This document shows, piece by piece, positions 13,730 to 24,775 of a stretch of DNA of 64,000 nucleotides; position 1 is the first letter of the stretch; each line of letters begins with the position of its first letter. Origin of the DNA: Salvelinus alpinus (taxonomy: Eukaryota > Chordata > Actinopteri > Salmoniformes > Salmonidae); NCBI RefSeq assembly GCF_045679555.1, contig NC_092098.1:21978038-22042037 (forward strand). The letters run 5' to 3'. The position numbers were made by a program, and so were the translations under genes. The notes under the pieces are model-generated. The model was not told the DNA's origin, ran no database searches, and saw only the letters and a program-made list of their open reading frames with translations.

Positions 13730-15070
13730 CCACACAGTAAGGGGAAGGTAGAGACTGTATGCCCACACAGTAAGGGGAAGGTAGAGGCAGTATGCCCACA
13801 CAGTAAGGGGAAGGTAGTGACAGTATGCCCACACAGTAAGGGGAAGGTAAAGACTGCATGCCCACACAGTAAGGGGAAGGTAGAGACAGTATGCCCACAC
13901 AGTAAGGGGAAGGTAGAGACAGTATACCCACACAGTAAGGGGAAGGTAGAGACAGTATGCCCACACAGTAAGGGGAAGGTAGAGACAGTATGCCCACACA
14001 GTAAGGGGAAGGTAGAGACAGTATGCCCACACAGTAAGGGGAAGGTAGTGACAATATGCCCACATAGTAAGGGGGTGGTAGAGACAGTATGCCCACACAG
14101 TATGCCCACACAGTAAGGGGAAGGTAGAGACAGTATGCCCACACAGTAAGGGGAAGGTAGTGACAGTATGCCCACACAGTATGCCCACACAGTAAGGGGA
14201 AGGTAGAGACAGTATGCCCACACAGTAAGGGGAAGGTAGTGACAGTATGCCCACACAGTAAGGGGGTGGTAGAGACAGTATGCCCACACAGTATGCCCAC
14301 ACAGTAAGGGGAAGGTAGAGACAGTATGCCCACACAGTAAGGGGAAGGTAGTGACAGTATGCCCACACAGTAAGGGGGCGGTAGAGACAGTATGCCCACA
14401 CAGTAAGGGGAAGGTAGAGACAGTATGCACACACAGTAAGGGGAAGGTAGAGACAGTATGCCCACACAGTAAGGGGAAGGTAGAGACAGTATGCCCACAC
14501 AGTAAGGGGAAGGTAGAGACAGTATGCCCACACAGTAAGGGGAAGGTAGAGACAGTATGCCCACACAGTAAGGGGAAGGTAGAGACAGTATGCCCACACA
14601 GTAAGGGGAAGGTAGAGACAGTATGCACACACAGTAAGGGGAAGGTAGAGACAGTATGCCCACACAGTAAGGGGAAGGTAGAGACAGTATGCCCACACAG
14701 TAAGGGGAAGGTAGAGACTGCATGCCCACACAGTAAGGGGAAGGTAGAGACAGTATGCCCACACAGTAAGGGGAAGGTAGAGACAGTATGCCCACACAGT
14801 AAGGGGAAGGTAGAGACAGTATTCCCACACAGTAAGGGGAAGGTAGAGACTGCATGCCCACACAGTAAGGGGAAGGTAGAGACAGTATGCCCACACAGTA
14901 AGGGGAAGGTAGAGACAGTATGCCCACACAGTAAGGGGAAGGTAGAGACAGTATGCCCACACAGTAAGGGGAAGGTAGAGACAGTATGCCCACACAGTAA
15001 GGGGGTGGTAGAGACAGTATGCCCACACAGTAAGGGGAAGGTAGAGACAGTATGCCCACACAGTAACACA
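13730..15070. repeat. 33-bp minisatellite, about 40 copies
   Basis: The unit reads CCCACACAGTAAGGGG then AAGGTAGAGACAGTATG, 33 bases. Variants include AAGGTAGTGAC, GTGGTAGAGAC, a CAGTATGCC-CACACAG short form and GCACACACAG. Because 33 is divisible by three and the unit lacks stops in four frames, frames of up to 485 codons cross it on the minus strand and one is open on the plus strand. The implied peptides have no Kozak or splicing support and no family resemblance, so I treat the array as non-coding. Confidence 0.97.
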
Positions 15071-15347
15071 GTAAGGTTAAGTTTGGCAGTCAGTTCAGCA
15101 AAAAGCACCAGGCGGTTTCAGGTTTCGGCTCAAGTCTCCACACGTACAGTACAGTTACAGTAAAGTACAGTAAGGCTTTTGGTCATTTCTCTTCAGGCAG
15201 GAGGAAAAGAAGAAGTATGGAAAGTACGTAAGGTGAAAGGTCACTGTAGGTAGATCACGACGGGCTGAGCGGGGCGATTGCATTGTCATGGCAATGTTGT
15301 CAAAGACTGCGTTGTCCAGGCGGCGATTGACTCCAGGTGCATCACTG

Positions 15348-16304
15348 TCATACAGGCTTCTCCAGGGACTTGCTGCGGAAGGGGGCGTGCCCGGGGTTGG
15401 GGTTGGAGGTGGAGATCTTGCGGCACACGGTGTTGGTGTTGCTGCAGCGGCAGCCGGGCCGGGTGGCTCGGTCGTGGGCCCGCTGGCACAGGGCGAGGCA
15501 CAGTCTGGCAGGTGGGTAGCAGCAGAGACAGGGCAGGCACAGCGCCAGAAGGCCAATGGTACCCCAGCGAGCGCAGGCGTGGGCGGGCGTGCAAGCGCAG
15601 GGCCGGTCGGCACAGTTGTCCTCATCATCCTGAGCGGAGCAGTGGTAGAACAGGCCCTTAACGCAGCACAGACAGGTGCCGTACTCCACAGCACTCTGAG
15701 CAGAGCAGAGGCAGCGCTGCCTACAGACCCAGTAGGACGGCAGGCTCCGCGGGGCGCAGCACTCCTGACACTTACACCTCCCACAGCGCTCACAGATAAA
15801 CAGGTGCAAGCCCAGGTCCTCTCCCTCCTCCAGGCCTTTACCTAGAGAAGCCTCAGGCTTGAGTTCTCCTTTAGGCTGGGAGCGCACCACTGAGGCCAGG
15901 CCAGAGTGGGAGGGCGTCAGGCCCGCCAGGAGTCTCTGGTCGGAGGCAGCGCTGGTCCGGGACATGGCTGAGCTGGCTGTACTGGAGCGACTCAGATGGG
16001 TCAGATGGGCGTGTTGCTGCTGGCTCTGGCTCCGGGGGAGAGGGGTGTGGGACGGGTACCCCTGAGAGTAACCATGAAGGTAACCTTGAGGGGGGTACCC
16101 ATGGGTGATGGGGTAGTGGTCGTCGTGGGTGTAAAAGAAGCCAGAATGTGAGGCGTGGTCCAGGGCCACGGGGCGCTCCACATAGTCATTGCTGGCCCGG
16201 ATGGAGCGAATCTGGTCCAGGGAGAGGACAGGCACCTGCTGGAGGTCCAGCCCATCCAGGTCCATCCTGACTAGGGCAGGGCCGCGACCCGGGGGAGGGT
16301 CCAT
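15348..16304 (-). CDS. spry3: Sprouty homolog 3
   Basis: Sprouty proteins are membrane-associated inhibitors of FGF and other receptor tyrosine kinase signalling through Ras-MAPK. From the ATG at 16304 the product has 318 residues. It shows the N-terminal NDYVERP motif (39-45) whose Tyr is the phosphorylated docking site for CBL in the family, a Ser-rich stretch ending SDQRLL (about 105-126), and the Cys-rich Sprouty domain (about 171-294), starting ICERCGRCKC and ending NTNTVCRK. Features such as ASNDYVERP, CCVKGLFYHC and the C-terminal EKPV fit Spry3 better than Spry1, 2 or 4. Mammalian Spry3 is 288 residues; the extra length is mainly a Gly/Tyr-rich insert (about 69-85). Both the ATG at 16304 and one at 16265 (305 residues) have A at -3 and G at +4; the second aligns better with mammalian starts. 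The frame stays open upstream but has no further ATG. The whole coding region is in one exon, as usual for this family. Confidence 0.88.
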   Translation of the reverse strand: MDPPPGRGPALVRMDLDGLDLQQVPVLSLDQIRSIRASNDYVERPVALDHASHSGFFYTHDDHYPITHGYPPQGYLHGYSQGYPSHTPLPRSQSQQQHAHLTHLSRSSTASSAMSRTSAASDQRLLAGLTPSHSGLASVVRSQPKGELKPEASLGKGLEEGEDLGLHLFICERCGRCKCQECCAPRSLPSYWVCRQRCLCSAQSAVEYGTCLCCVKGLFYHCSAQDDEDNCADRPCACTPAHACARWGTIGLLALCLPCLCCYPPARLCLALCQRAHDRATRPGCRCSNTNTVCRKISTSNPNPGHAPFRSKSLEKPV

Positions 16305-16389
16305 CCTGGTCCTTGAAGTAGTGGCACGAGGGAGGGGGATGGGGTCGGGACGGGGTCGGGACGGGGGAGTCGCACCTCTCACGGCACAT
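16186..16389 (-). other. Upstream reading frame overlapping the spry3 start
   Basis: The first ATG after the splice acceptor (16389, ten bases into the exon, context CTGATGT) opens a 67-codon frame that differs from the Spry3 frame. It runs past both candidate Spry3 start codons and ends at 16186. Initiation there would reduce Spry3 translation. The peptide is Pro/Ser-rich and probably has no function of its own. Whether it is used is inference. Confidence 0.4.
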
Positions 16390-16398
16390 CAGAGAGAC

Positions 16399-16425
16399 CT
16401 GGAACAGAAGGAGAGATACACATTT
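16399..16425 (-). other. Splice acceptor of spry3 coding exon
   Basis: On the minus strand the sequence reads TCTCCTTCTGTTCCAG then GTCTCTCTGATG. A pyrimidine tract and AG end the intron at 16399, so the exon begins at 16398. A 5' non-coding exon followed by one coding exon is the normal Sprouty gene structure. Confidence 0.65.
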
Positions 16426-16769
16426 TAGAACATTGTTACATTTCATCCCAGAACACGTTAAAGAAACTCACACCTCTTTACCCCTAAAAGAAACCACATC
16501 AACCAGCTCATCACTCTTCCTTACTCTTTACCACTTACAACATATCTGGAAAGCCGGGAGTCAACTTACTTTTCACTTTCTCACAACTCATTTATGCAGA
16601 CGGCTTCAATATTTCACTTCCCATGTTCGGTAAAACTGTACATGCAGTAGAGTGGACCTATACTGCAGTTAGGCAGACCTGACCTGAGCAACGTAATTGA
16701 GTTATATAAACTGGACACAAATAGACCCAATATCCACATAGGCATTATTATCAACATCATTATGAACAT

Positions 16770-16878
16770 TGAACTGCACTGTTGGTTAAGGGCTTGTAAG
16801 TAAGCATTTCACGGTAAAGTCTACACTTGTTGTATTTGGCGCATGTGGCAAATAAAGTTTGATTTGATTTGATTTTGA
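16770..16878. repeat. Dispersed repeat tail with TTTGATTTGATT
   Basis: The segment from TTGGTTAAGGGCTTGTAAG through AAATAAAGTTTGATTTGATT matches, from memory, the 3' end of a very abundant salmonid retroposon. The short (TTTGA)n repeat at 16857-16875 is its typical tail. It lies in the putative spry3 intron. Confidence 0.65.
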
Positions 16879-16989
16879 AATTCTCTAGTGCTGAGAGTAT
16901 AACTATTATTATCCAAGCAGGGCCAAAGAGATAAAGAGATTAGTCTGGCCTGTAATTTAGCATCTGTTCTCCTACACAGCTCACTCTCT

Positions 16990-17162
16990 GGCTGCGTTTA
17001 GATACACAGCCCAATTCTGATATTTTTTTCACTAATAGGTATTTTGACCAGTCACATCAGCTCTAAAAAAAAAAGATCTGATGTGGAAAGATCTGACGTG
17101 ATTTCTCAAAAGTCAAATTAGTGAAAAAAGATCAGAATTGGGCTGGCTGTGTAAACTCAGCC
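16990..17162. mobile_element. Palindromic MITE
   Basis: The ends are inverted repeats: GGCTGCGTTTAGATACACAG at the left and the partly diverged complement CTGTGTAAACTCAGCC at the right. The inner arms CCCAATTCTGAT and ATCAGAATTGGG extend the fold. The middle contains ATCTGATGTG and ATCTGACGTG. It would form a long hairpin. A (CACTCA)n simple repeat follows at about 17165-17350. Confidence 0.75.
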
Positions 17163-17164
17163 TC

Positions 17165-17352
17165 TCTGTAAACTCAGCCACACTCACTCACACACACACA
17201 CACTCACTCACTCACTAACACCCACACAGACACTCATTCACTCACACACTCACACACTCACATTCACTCACACACACACTCACTCACTCACTCACCCACA
17301 CACACACTCATTCACTCACACACTCACACTCACTCACACCCTCACACACACA
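17165..17352. repeat. (CACTCA)n and (AC)n simple repeat
   Basis: Irregular alternation of CACTCA, CACACA and ATTCACTC words. No gene content. Confidence 0.85.
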
Positions 17353-19030
17353 GCTGCTGGCTCTGAAGAAAGGAAGGGCATTGGATCCGCCTGCCTGTCC
17401 GTCCGCATATCCGAAGATATACAGAGATGAATTGGGGAAAACGTTGCAGTGTGTTAGTGGCTATGCGTGTCACTAAGGTCCTAGGTTGTCGTTGTTGTAA
17501 CCCAATCTGGTGTTTGGAGGGGAGAGTTGTTTCAGCCTTATCCTCCACAAACAGGAACAACGTGGATATTGGAATGTAGATGGAAAACATTAGTATCCTG
17601 GGATTAACACACAAACACATTGGCTTGTTTCATCACAGTGACATAATGTAGCAGGGAACGACTCCACATTTTGTGGACAATAACGTTTTTCATATTTTAT
17701 TTGAATAATACAGTATGTGAGTTTTAGTAAAGATGATGTTGCACCTACAAAAATACCCTCTGAATATCTGCTACAAATCCTAACGACAACAGATGCAGCA
17801 GAATCTTCTGTTATGTGTTCAACAGGCTGTTATGTGCTTCATTCGATACCCTGATACATCTGGTTCTGATTTTTAGGTCCTTTTCCTCCTCTCCTCTTGT
17901 TGCACCCGTACCAAACGGCCTGAGGGGATAGTTCCCTTCATTTCTCTGTGAGAGGCCAGCAAGCACTCGCGGAAAATGAGACAAACAAAGAGAGAGAGAG
18001 AGACAGACAAAGAGAGAGGGAGGGAGAGAGGGAGACAGGAGCGTAATCAGAGTAATCAGGCCAAATAGAGAAGCATTTAAAGCAGAAAGCCAGATGAGCA
18101 GATTAGATGGAGGAGAGAGACGGGAGAGGACAGATGGAGGGATGGAAGAACGGACGGACATAGCCAGGAACGGAAATCCATAGTCAGAAACAGCAATTAA
18201 GAATAGCAGAGTGAAGGGCGGTTGGATGTGGTTGGATGGAGACATGTTGGATAGGTGGGGTTGGTGGAATGGGATGAGAGGTTGGTGCACATTTTTTACC
18301 GTTTCCAATGTAAAATTATTAAATACTTTGTACTTATGTACCTTATTTAAAAAAAATATATTTTTTTTGTGGCAGCTCACAGAATGTATATATTGTACCT
18401 GTACCAGCCTTCCGGGGATCTGCCATCAGAATTTCTGGCAACGATGCTCTCGCAAAAGGTACGATACCATCCAACCTCACACACACATACTGTAGACAAA
18501 CACAGATTACACGTACACATGTCTTGACACACTGAGACAGACACACGTAGATAGACTGAGACAGACACACGTAGAAAGACTGAGACAGACACACAAAAGT
18601 GCAGAGATACACACACAAACGTACATCTACACACTCCCAGACACACCAACACCCCAGCCCGCAGCCATACAGTGAAGATAAGGTCGGAAGCTCAGAATGC
18701 ATTTCCAAATTAGGTGGAGGAGGGAAGGGAAGTCCTTCAGAATAATCACTTCAAATGAAGCAGCACCCATCCACTACACAGCTATCAGACCATCTAATTG
18801 TTAAGAGAAGCCGGCTGCTCGGCTCTTTCCATGACCTCATCATGTAGAGTCGTCCGGACCAGGGCAGGGTTCAGGCTATAAACGTGTGACCAAGCCCTTC
18901 ACCGCTGAGCAAGAGATGGGCTCTTCTCTGGCTTGGACCACTCCCGATAAAATACAAATAAAAACATTTCAGCTGGTCTTGGTCTACTCACAGATTTCAT
19001 AAACCGGTCTAGGTCTGGGTCATAAGAGGA
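17353..19030. other. Putative spry3 intron sequence, unassigned
   Basis: No exon is supported. The stretch includes a GA-rich region at 17985-18150, an AT-rich patch at 18330-18370 and a short array of GACACACGTAGATAGACTGA units at 18537-18595. Short open frames on either strand resemble nothing I know. Confidence 0.4.
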
Positions 19031-19036
19031 TAAAGT

Positions 19037-19151
19037 GCAGGCTTTTGTTCCAACCCTACTATAACTCATCTGACTCTAGGGCTAATCAGGGTCCTGAGGA
19101 GCAGCTGATTAGCATAAGGTGTATTATAGTAGGGTTGGAACCAAACCCTGC
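19037..19151. mobile_element. Fold-back MITE-like element
   Basis: Two arms pair: GCAGGCTTTTGTTCCAACCC with CTACTATAA at 19037-19063, and TTATAGTAG with GGTTGGAACCAAACCCTGC at 19123-19150. The loop carries GCTAATCAGGGTCCTGAGGA and GCTGATTAGC, which also pair. From memory this is a widespread teleost short repeat. Confidence 0.65.
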
Positions 19152-19267
19152 AGCCAGGGGAGTATCCCCTGAGGAGGAGGATTGGCTAGCCCTGTTGTAG
19201 CTCTAGACTGACATCTGCTTACCTTCCTGTTGGATACATAACTCAATCTGCTCTGATCACACACAGT

Positions 19268-19408
19268 CCCGTGTGGCTCAGTTGGTAGAGCATGGCACTT
19301 GCAACACCAGGTTTGTGGGTTTGATTCCCACGGGCGACCAGTATGAACAAATATGAAAATGTATGCACTCAGTCGCTCTGGATAGGAGCATCTGCAAAAA
19401 TGTAAATC
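19268..19408 (+). mobile_element. tRNA-derived salmonid SINE
   Basis: The 5' part is tRNA-like: GTGTGGCTCAGTTGGTAGAG includes an RNA polymerase III A box, and GGGTTTGATTCCCACGGG holds a B box in which the usual GGTTCGA is mutated to GGTTTGA. The tail includes AGTCGCTCTGGATAGGAGCA and CTGCAAAAATG, matching the 3' domain shared by salmonid HpaI/AvaIII-type SINEs (recalled). It is not a functional tRNA gene because the acceptor and anticodon regions do not fold correctly. Confidence 0.85.
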
Positions 19409-19409
19409 A

Positions 19410-19950
19410 CACAGATGTTTTATCTCAAGTGTTAAACTTTCTGTGTTTTACTGTTTCATTTGTTTCTGCATTGCACATTTATAACACTTTACAATAGAAC
19501 AGATATGCTTTCTGAGAGCGACAGCTGTGCGTGAATACTATTGACTCATTCAGTACGGCAATGTTTACATGTTGCATTTGGAGCAGCAGTAGAAACCATG
19601 GATGTTCTTTCCCCCCCCCCCCCGCTCCTTGTGGGAGCTGTTGCCTTGGTAACCATGTTTGGGAAGTCAACTCCCACTACCCAGAATCCTTCCCTCTCCC
19701 CCTCCACCTACCCACCGGGCTCCGCCCCACCCTAACGCCACCAGCTGAGCAGGCCGACTGCTCTGTAAAGTGAGATGTAAGAGAGAATGCAGCCAGCCAT
19801 CCCTCCATGTTCATCCCCTCCTCTCATCTAACCAGTGTGGATGCCAGAGGATCAATAACTGACACTCCCAGGCTGTGGGTGGGGATGTGGATGGGGAATA
19901 GGATTGTGGCAGGAGCAGCGTATTGGGGCCAGGCTCAGTACAGTGGCCGG
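19410..19950. other. Unassigned sequence with a C13 tract
   Basis: No gene is visible. A homopolymer of 13 C lies at 19611-19623. Confidence 0.4.
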
Positions 19951-19954
19951 TGCT

Positions 19955-20650
19955 AGGGCAGGGGGTTATAAGGCAGGGGCTGGGATAACGACAGGGGTTG
20001 GGGTTAGGGACAGGACTGGGGTTAGGGAAGGGGCTGGTGTTAGGGTAAGGTCAGGGGGTGGGGTGGGGTAAGGGCCACGGCTGGGGTTAGGGTTAGTGCA
20101 GGGGGTTAGGGTTAGGGAAAGGGTTAGGGTTAGGCCAAGGCCAGGGGGTTAGGGTTAGGGTTAGGGTTAGGGTTAGGGTTAGGGTTAGGGCAAGGGTTAG
20201 GGAAGGGGCTGGGGTTGGGGTTAGGGTTAGGGTAAGGGTAAGGGTAAGGGTAAGGGTAAGGGTAAGGGTAAGGGTAAGGGTTAGGGAAGGGGCTGGGGTT
20301 GGGGTTAGGGTTAGGCCAAGGGCTGGGGTTAGAGTTAGAGTTAGGGTTAGGCCAAGGCCAGGGGGTTAGGGTTAGGGTTAGGGCAAGGGTTAGGGAAGGG
20401 GCTGGGGTTAGGGTTAGGGTTGGGCCAGGGGTAGGGGGTTAGGGTTAGGGCAGGGTTGGGTTGGGGAAGCGGCTGGGGTTAGGGTTAGGGAAGGAGTTGG
20501 GGTTAGGGTTAGGGTTAGGCCAAGGGTAGGGGGTTAGGGTTAGGGCAGGGTTGGGGAAGGGGCTGGGGTTAGGGTTAGGGAAGGAGTTGGGGTTAGGGTT
20601 AGGGTTAGGGTTAGGGTTAGGGTTAGGGTTAGGGTTAGGGTTAGGGCAGG
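19955..20650. repeat. Interstitial telomere-like (TTAGGG)n block
   Basis: The plus strand carries the vertebrate telomere hexamer in degenerate and pure runs. Best runs are about eight units at 20151-20190 and about nine units at 20594-20646. Between them are (GGGTAA)n at about 20230-20280 and decayed variants such as GGGGCTGGGGTT and GGGCCAAGGCC. All G-rich blocks are on the same strand. The array lies inside the putative spry3 intron. Pro-Asn frames on the minus strand are artefacts. Confidence 0.95.
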
Positions 20651-21110
20651 AGCTGGGGCACATGGTGTCAGTACATAGTGAGAAAGCATAGATACAGCAA
20701 CATGAGGAAAGGTAGAACAGCCCAGATCTGTTTCTACAATACAGCATCTAGCCAAGACATGGCTCCTCTCCTATACTTGGCTGAGTTATTCCTGCCGGCT
20801 GTATCTGCCTGGCTCTGGGAGGTCTGTTTTATGTGTCTGCTCCTGCTTTTATCATCTGGGTCAGATGCAAACCCAGAGGAACACAACACTCACTCATTCC
20901 ATGATATCAACAGCATTCACACTCCTTCCTCTCGCTCATCTGTTCATCCCTTCACCTCCTCCTTACTCTGTCCTTCTGTGTGTGCCCCTCACACAACTTT
21001 TAGGGCCTCAGATGTAAAAAAAGAAATAATAATAATTAGGAGAAGGAATTCAAGACTTGAGCGCTTTTCAGGTCTGGGCAGGAGGCACATCGATACAGGG
21101 GCTGCAGGAT
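20651..21110. other. Unassigned sequence
   Basis: A plus-strand frame of 144 codons (20678-21112) starts in a good ATG context but resembles no protein I know. It ends next to the GA repeat; I see no splice signals that support it. Confidence 0.4.
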
Positions 21111-21114
21111 AGAT

Positions 21115-21413
<299 letters not shown>

Positions 21414-21619
21414 CACAAAAAGAGAGAAACAAAGGAGAGTAAAAAAGACAAGGGGATTGAGAAAGAAGAGAGTGAAAGAATGACATGACTAGAGAGAGAG
21501 TAGTGAAGGAGAGAGCAAGGCACAGAACAGAGAGAGAGAGAAAGAGAGTGAGGGGGACGGTAAGCAAGAGGGCAAATGGGAATGAGAAAGAGTGAGAAAG
21601 AAAACAAGGGAGATACTGT

Positions 21620-22044
21620 ATATACACCTTCTGTACAAAACTATTTCCATGACGTAGACTGAGCAGGTGAATCCAGGTGAAAGGTATGGTCCCTTATTGA
21701 TGTCACTTGTTAAATCCACTTCAATCAGTGTAGATAAAGGGGAGGAGACAGCTTAAATAAGTATTTTTAAGAATATCGGTTTGTGTCAAGAACTGCAATG
21801 CTGCTGGGTCTTTCACTCTCAACAGTTTCCTGTGTGTATCAACAATGGTCCACCACCCAAAGGACATCCAGCCAACTTGACACAACTGTGGGAAGCATTG
21901 GAGTCAACATGGACCAGCGACCCTGTGGAACACTTTCGACACCTTGTAGAGTCCATGCAGAGAAGAATTTAGGCTGTTCTGATGGCAAAAGGGGTTCAAC
22001 TCAATATTAGGAAGGTGTTCTTTATGTTTTGTTTACTCAGTGTA
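21620..22044. mobile_element. Tc1-like remnant, internally deleted
   Basis: The left side keeps CTGTACAAAACTATTTCCATG and AGGTGAATCCAGGTGAAAG; the right side ends GGTGTTCTTTATGTTTTG then TTTACTCAGTGTA, an inverted terminus of a salmonid Tc1-like family (recalled). Inside, a helix-turn-helix fragment ([17 protein letters not shown] near 21800-21850) and the C-terminal end of the transposase in another frame are joined by a deletion. It is non-autonomous and dead. Confidence 0.75.
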
Positions 22045-23280
22045 TTTAGAGAGCGAGAGAGAGGATAAGCGAGAGAGCTCAGGGCTGATGTTTACTGGGC
22101 CAGTCTGCCGTCAGAGGTAACCTGAAGACAGGGCCGTGCGCTGGGGGAGTATCAGTGGTGAGTTAGCCCTGCCTCGCAGCTCTGCCCTGGGGCTCTCTCT
22201 CTGCAGCCAGGGCCTGCTCCCCTGCTCCCCTGCTCCCCTGCCCTCCCTGGCACAGTAATCCAATCTGCGGCAGGAACAGGATGAGGACTAGAGAGAGCTG
22301 CACAGCACATATTACTCATAACAATCGCCACATAGGACCCTGCTCCTCTCAGCTCAGTTAGAGAGGGAGGGAGAGGGACTCCAAAGCAACATCTGGAGTG
22401 CAAAACAGAAAGAGAGAGTGATGGCCTAGTGTTAATTTACTGTGTGTCTCTCACACACACACAAAGCCCCCACACACAGTGAGTCAAAATACTGGTTTGA
22501 TTGCTGGACCAGTGTGGTATCATGGTGTTAATGGTGATGTGAATGACTGAGGGTGGCAGATGACAACATAATATTGAGCTATTTTTGCCCGTCGCCAGTG
22601 ACCCCTGGCCCTCCTCTCTTTATACCCCGCTCTGATCTGATGTTATTGCTGATAACAGTGGAACAGTTCTCTTCTTCTCTCCTCTCCTCTCTCCCCTCAT
22701 CTATCCTCTCCTCTCTTCCCCTCCTCCTTTCTCTCCTCTTCTCGCCTCCTTGTCTCTCCTCTCTTCCTCTCTTCTCTCCCCTCCCCTCCTCTCCTCTCCT
22801 CCTCCTCTCAGCCCACAGCTTCCTACAGGGAATATGTCATTAGATATATCAATTTTCCAATCCTCTCTCTCTCTCTTCTCACACGCACACGCACACGCAC
22901 ACACACACACACACACAGCTTCTCCCTCTTCCTTTTTCTTTCCTCCCCTCCAGATTTGCATATTTGCAGTTGAGGCCTTCATTTGGGTTGGCACTTGATG
23001 GGTCGCAGACACGAAAACAACCCACCCGCATTTGAATGGGGGCCCTGGCTATTTGTCTGTCTGTGTGTGTGTCTCTGTGTGTGTCTGTGTGTGTGTGTCT
23101 GGTTCCCCTGTGCGTGAGCTGTCAGGCAGCGGGACCCAGGGGCCACCCTCTGGCCCCTCCGGGAGTGCAGCAGGATTGAATGACAATAAACTGTATGAGA
23201 TTCCGGATGTGCCGAATCCGACCCCCAGGAAGGACTGAAATAGACACTGCAGACCAGCAAGTCCGGGCAGGAGAGAGAGG
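22045..23280. other. Unassigned sequence with CT-rich tract
   Basis: Contains a CTCCTCT-rich polypyrimidine tract at about 22675-22810 and short (AC)n or (TG)n stretches near 22880-22915 and 23060-23100. No gene is supported. Confidence 0.4.
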
Positions 23281-23339
23281 GAGAGAGAGAAAGGGAGGTG
23301 AGAGGGAGGGAGGCACACAGAGAGATAGGAAGACCACGT

Positions 23340-23532
<193 letters not shown>

Positions 23533-23539
23533 TGATACT

Positions 23540-24330
23540 AATAAAGATAAAGTAGCAGATAGTGAACGTGAAAAAAACGTGGAATGTGGGAGAGACTGGA
23601 AGTAGCTGGAGACAGTAAGAGATAAGAAAGACTGAAGGAGTTGAGGCATAGAGAGAAACCATGTGTTGGTGCGTGTATGTGCATTCACATGAGTGCATGT
23701 ATGTGTGTGTAACCCACCATCTTGTGTAAATAGGAGTGAGAAAGATAAGTCACCCCTCACATCACCCTGTCTGACACAGTGAGTGATTTCCCCTTTCCAC
23801 TGTGGGCCAATGGTTCCAAACAGTAATACCAGTCATGCCACGCAACATCCTCTCTCTCTCACAACTTATACACACACTTGTGATACTTCACTTCTATAAA
23901 AATTATGTTTTCAGCAACTTTATAAAAGATGCAGAAACAAAAATCTAACTCAATTTGCAGATTCTAAAAAGCGTATGAGTTATTTAAATGGACTTAATAA
24001 TTTTGTATGTATGTATTTCGCTTATATCAGCCCCTATTTCCAAACATTAAATCTTGGAACATGAAGAGATACATTTGTATATATTTTACAACCAAACTTA
24101 TACATAATCGTCAAATTCAATACTTTCCACAAGAGTATTCTGTCAAACAGCCACTCCTCTGGCCTGGTGTTAGAAAAAACCTCTCCACTCATCCCATCCC
24201 TCTATCCCTCGTTCATCCATTCGCCCCTCCAGTCAGGCACAGCGGAGATGGGTATTGACATACAGTATCCGACCTTGAGAACAATCAATGGCAACCCCAC
24301 ATGTCCCTATCCCACTTACACACACACACC
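23540..24330. other. Unassigned AT-rich sequence
   Basis: No gene or element is recognised. Confidence 0.4.
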
Positions 24331-24339
24331 ACACCAGTT

Positions 24340-24775
24340 AAACACACAACACTAAACTATCCCAGTTACAGTTTACACACCATCCCACTTACACACACCA
24401 CATCAGTTAAACACACCAAACCACTCTCCCAGTTAGACATACCACACCACTCTCCCAGTTAGACACACCACACCACTCTCCCAGTTACACACACCACACC
24501 ACTCTCCCAGTTACACACACCACACCACTCTCCCAGTTAGACACACCACACCACTCTCCCAGTTAAACACACCACACCACTCCCAGTTAGACACACCACA
24601 CCACTCTCCCAGTTACACACACCACACCACTCTCCCAGTTAGACACACCACACCACTCTCCCAGTTACACACAACACACCACTCTCCCAGTTACACACAC
24701 CACACCACACCACACCACTCTCCCAGGTAGACACACCACACCACTCTCCCAGTTAAACACACAAAACCACACCAC
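24340..24775. repeat. 27-bp minisatellite
   Basis: The unit is CCACTCTCCCAGTTA followed by GACACACCACAC, about 27 bases, roughly 15 copies. The base after AGTTA varies (G, C or A), giving interspersed variants. Some units are shortened, for example near 24578 and 24705. Confidence 0.93.

Noticed and set aside
13604-15108. Three overlapping minus-strand frames of 465 to 485 codons
   Set aside because: They are produced by the stop-free 33-bp tandem unit. No start context, splice sites or family resemblance.
16302-16382. Extended Spry3 start at 16382
   Set aside because: The codon there is GTG, not ATG; the added residues have no family support.
18400-18470. Possible exon with donor CGCAAAAG|GTACGA
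   Set aside because: No acceptor with an open frame and no resemblance to known proteins; seems chance.
19268-19340. Functional tRNA gene
   Set aside because: The tRNA-like part is the 5' region of a SINE; its B box is mutated and the SINE tail follows.
21781-22010. Small plus-strand genes
   Set aside because: They are pieces of the internally deleted Tc1-like transposase.
24340-24775. CRISPR-like array
   Set aside because: 27-bp units are adjacent, without spacers.
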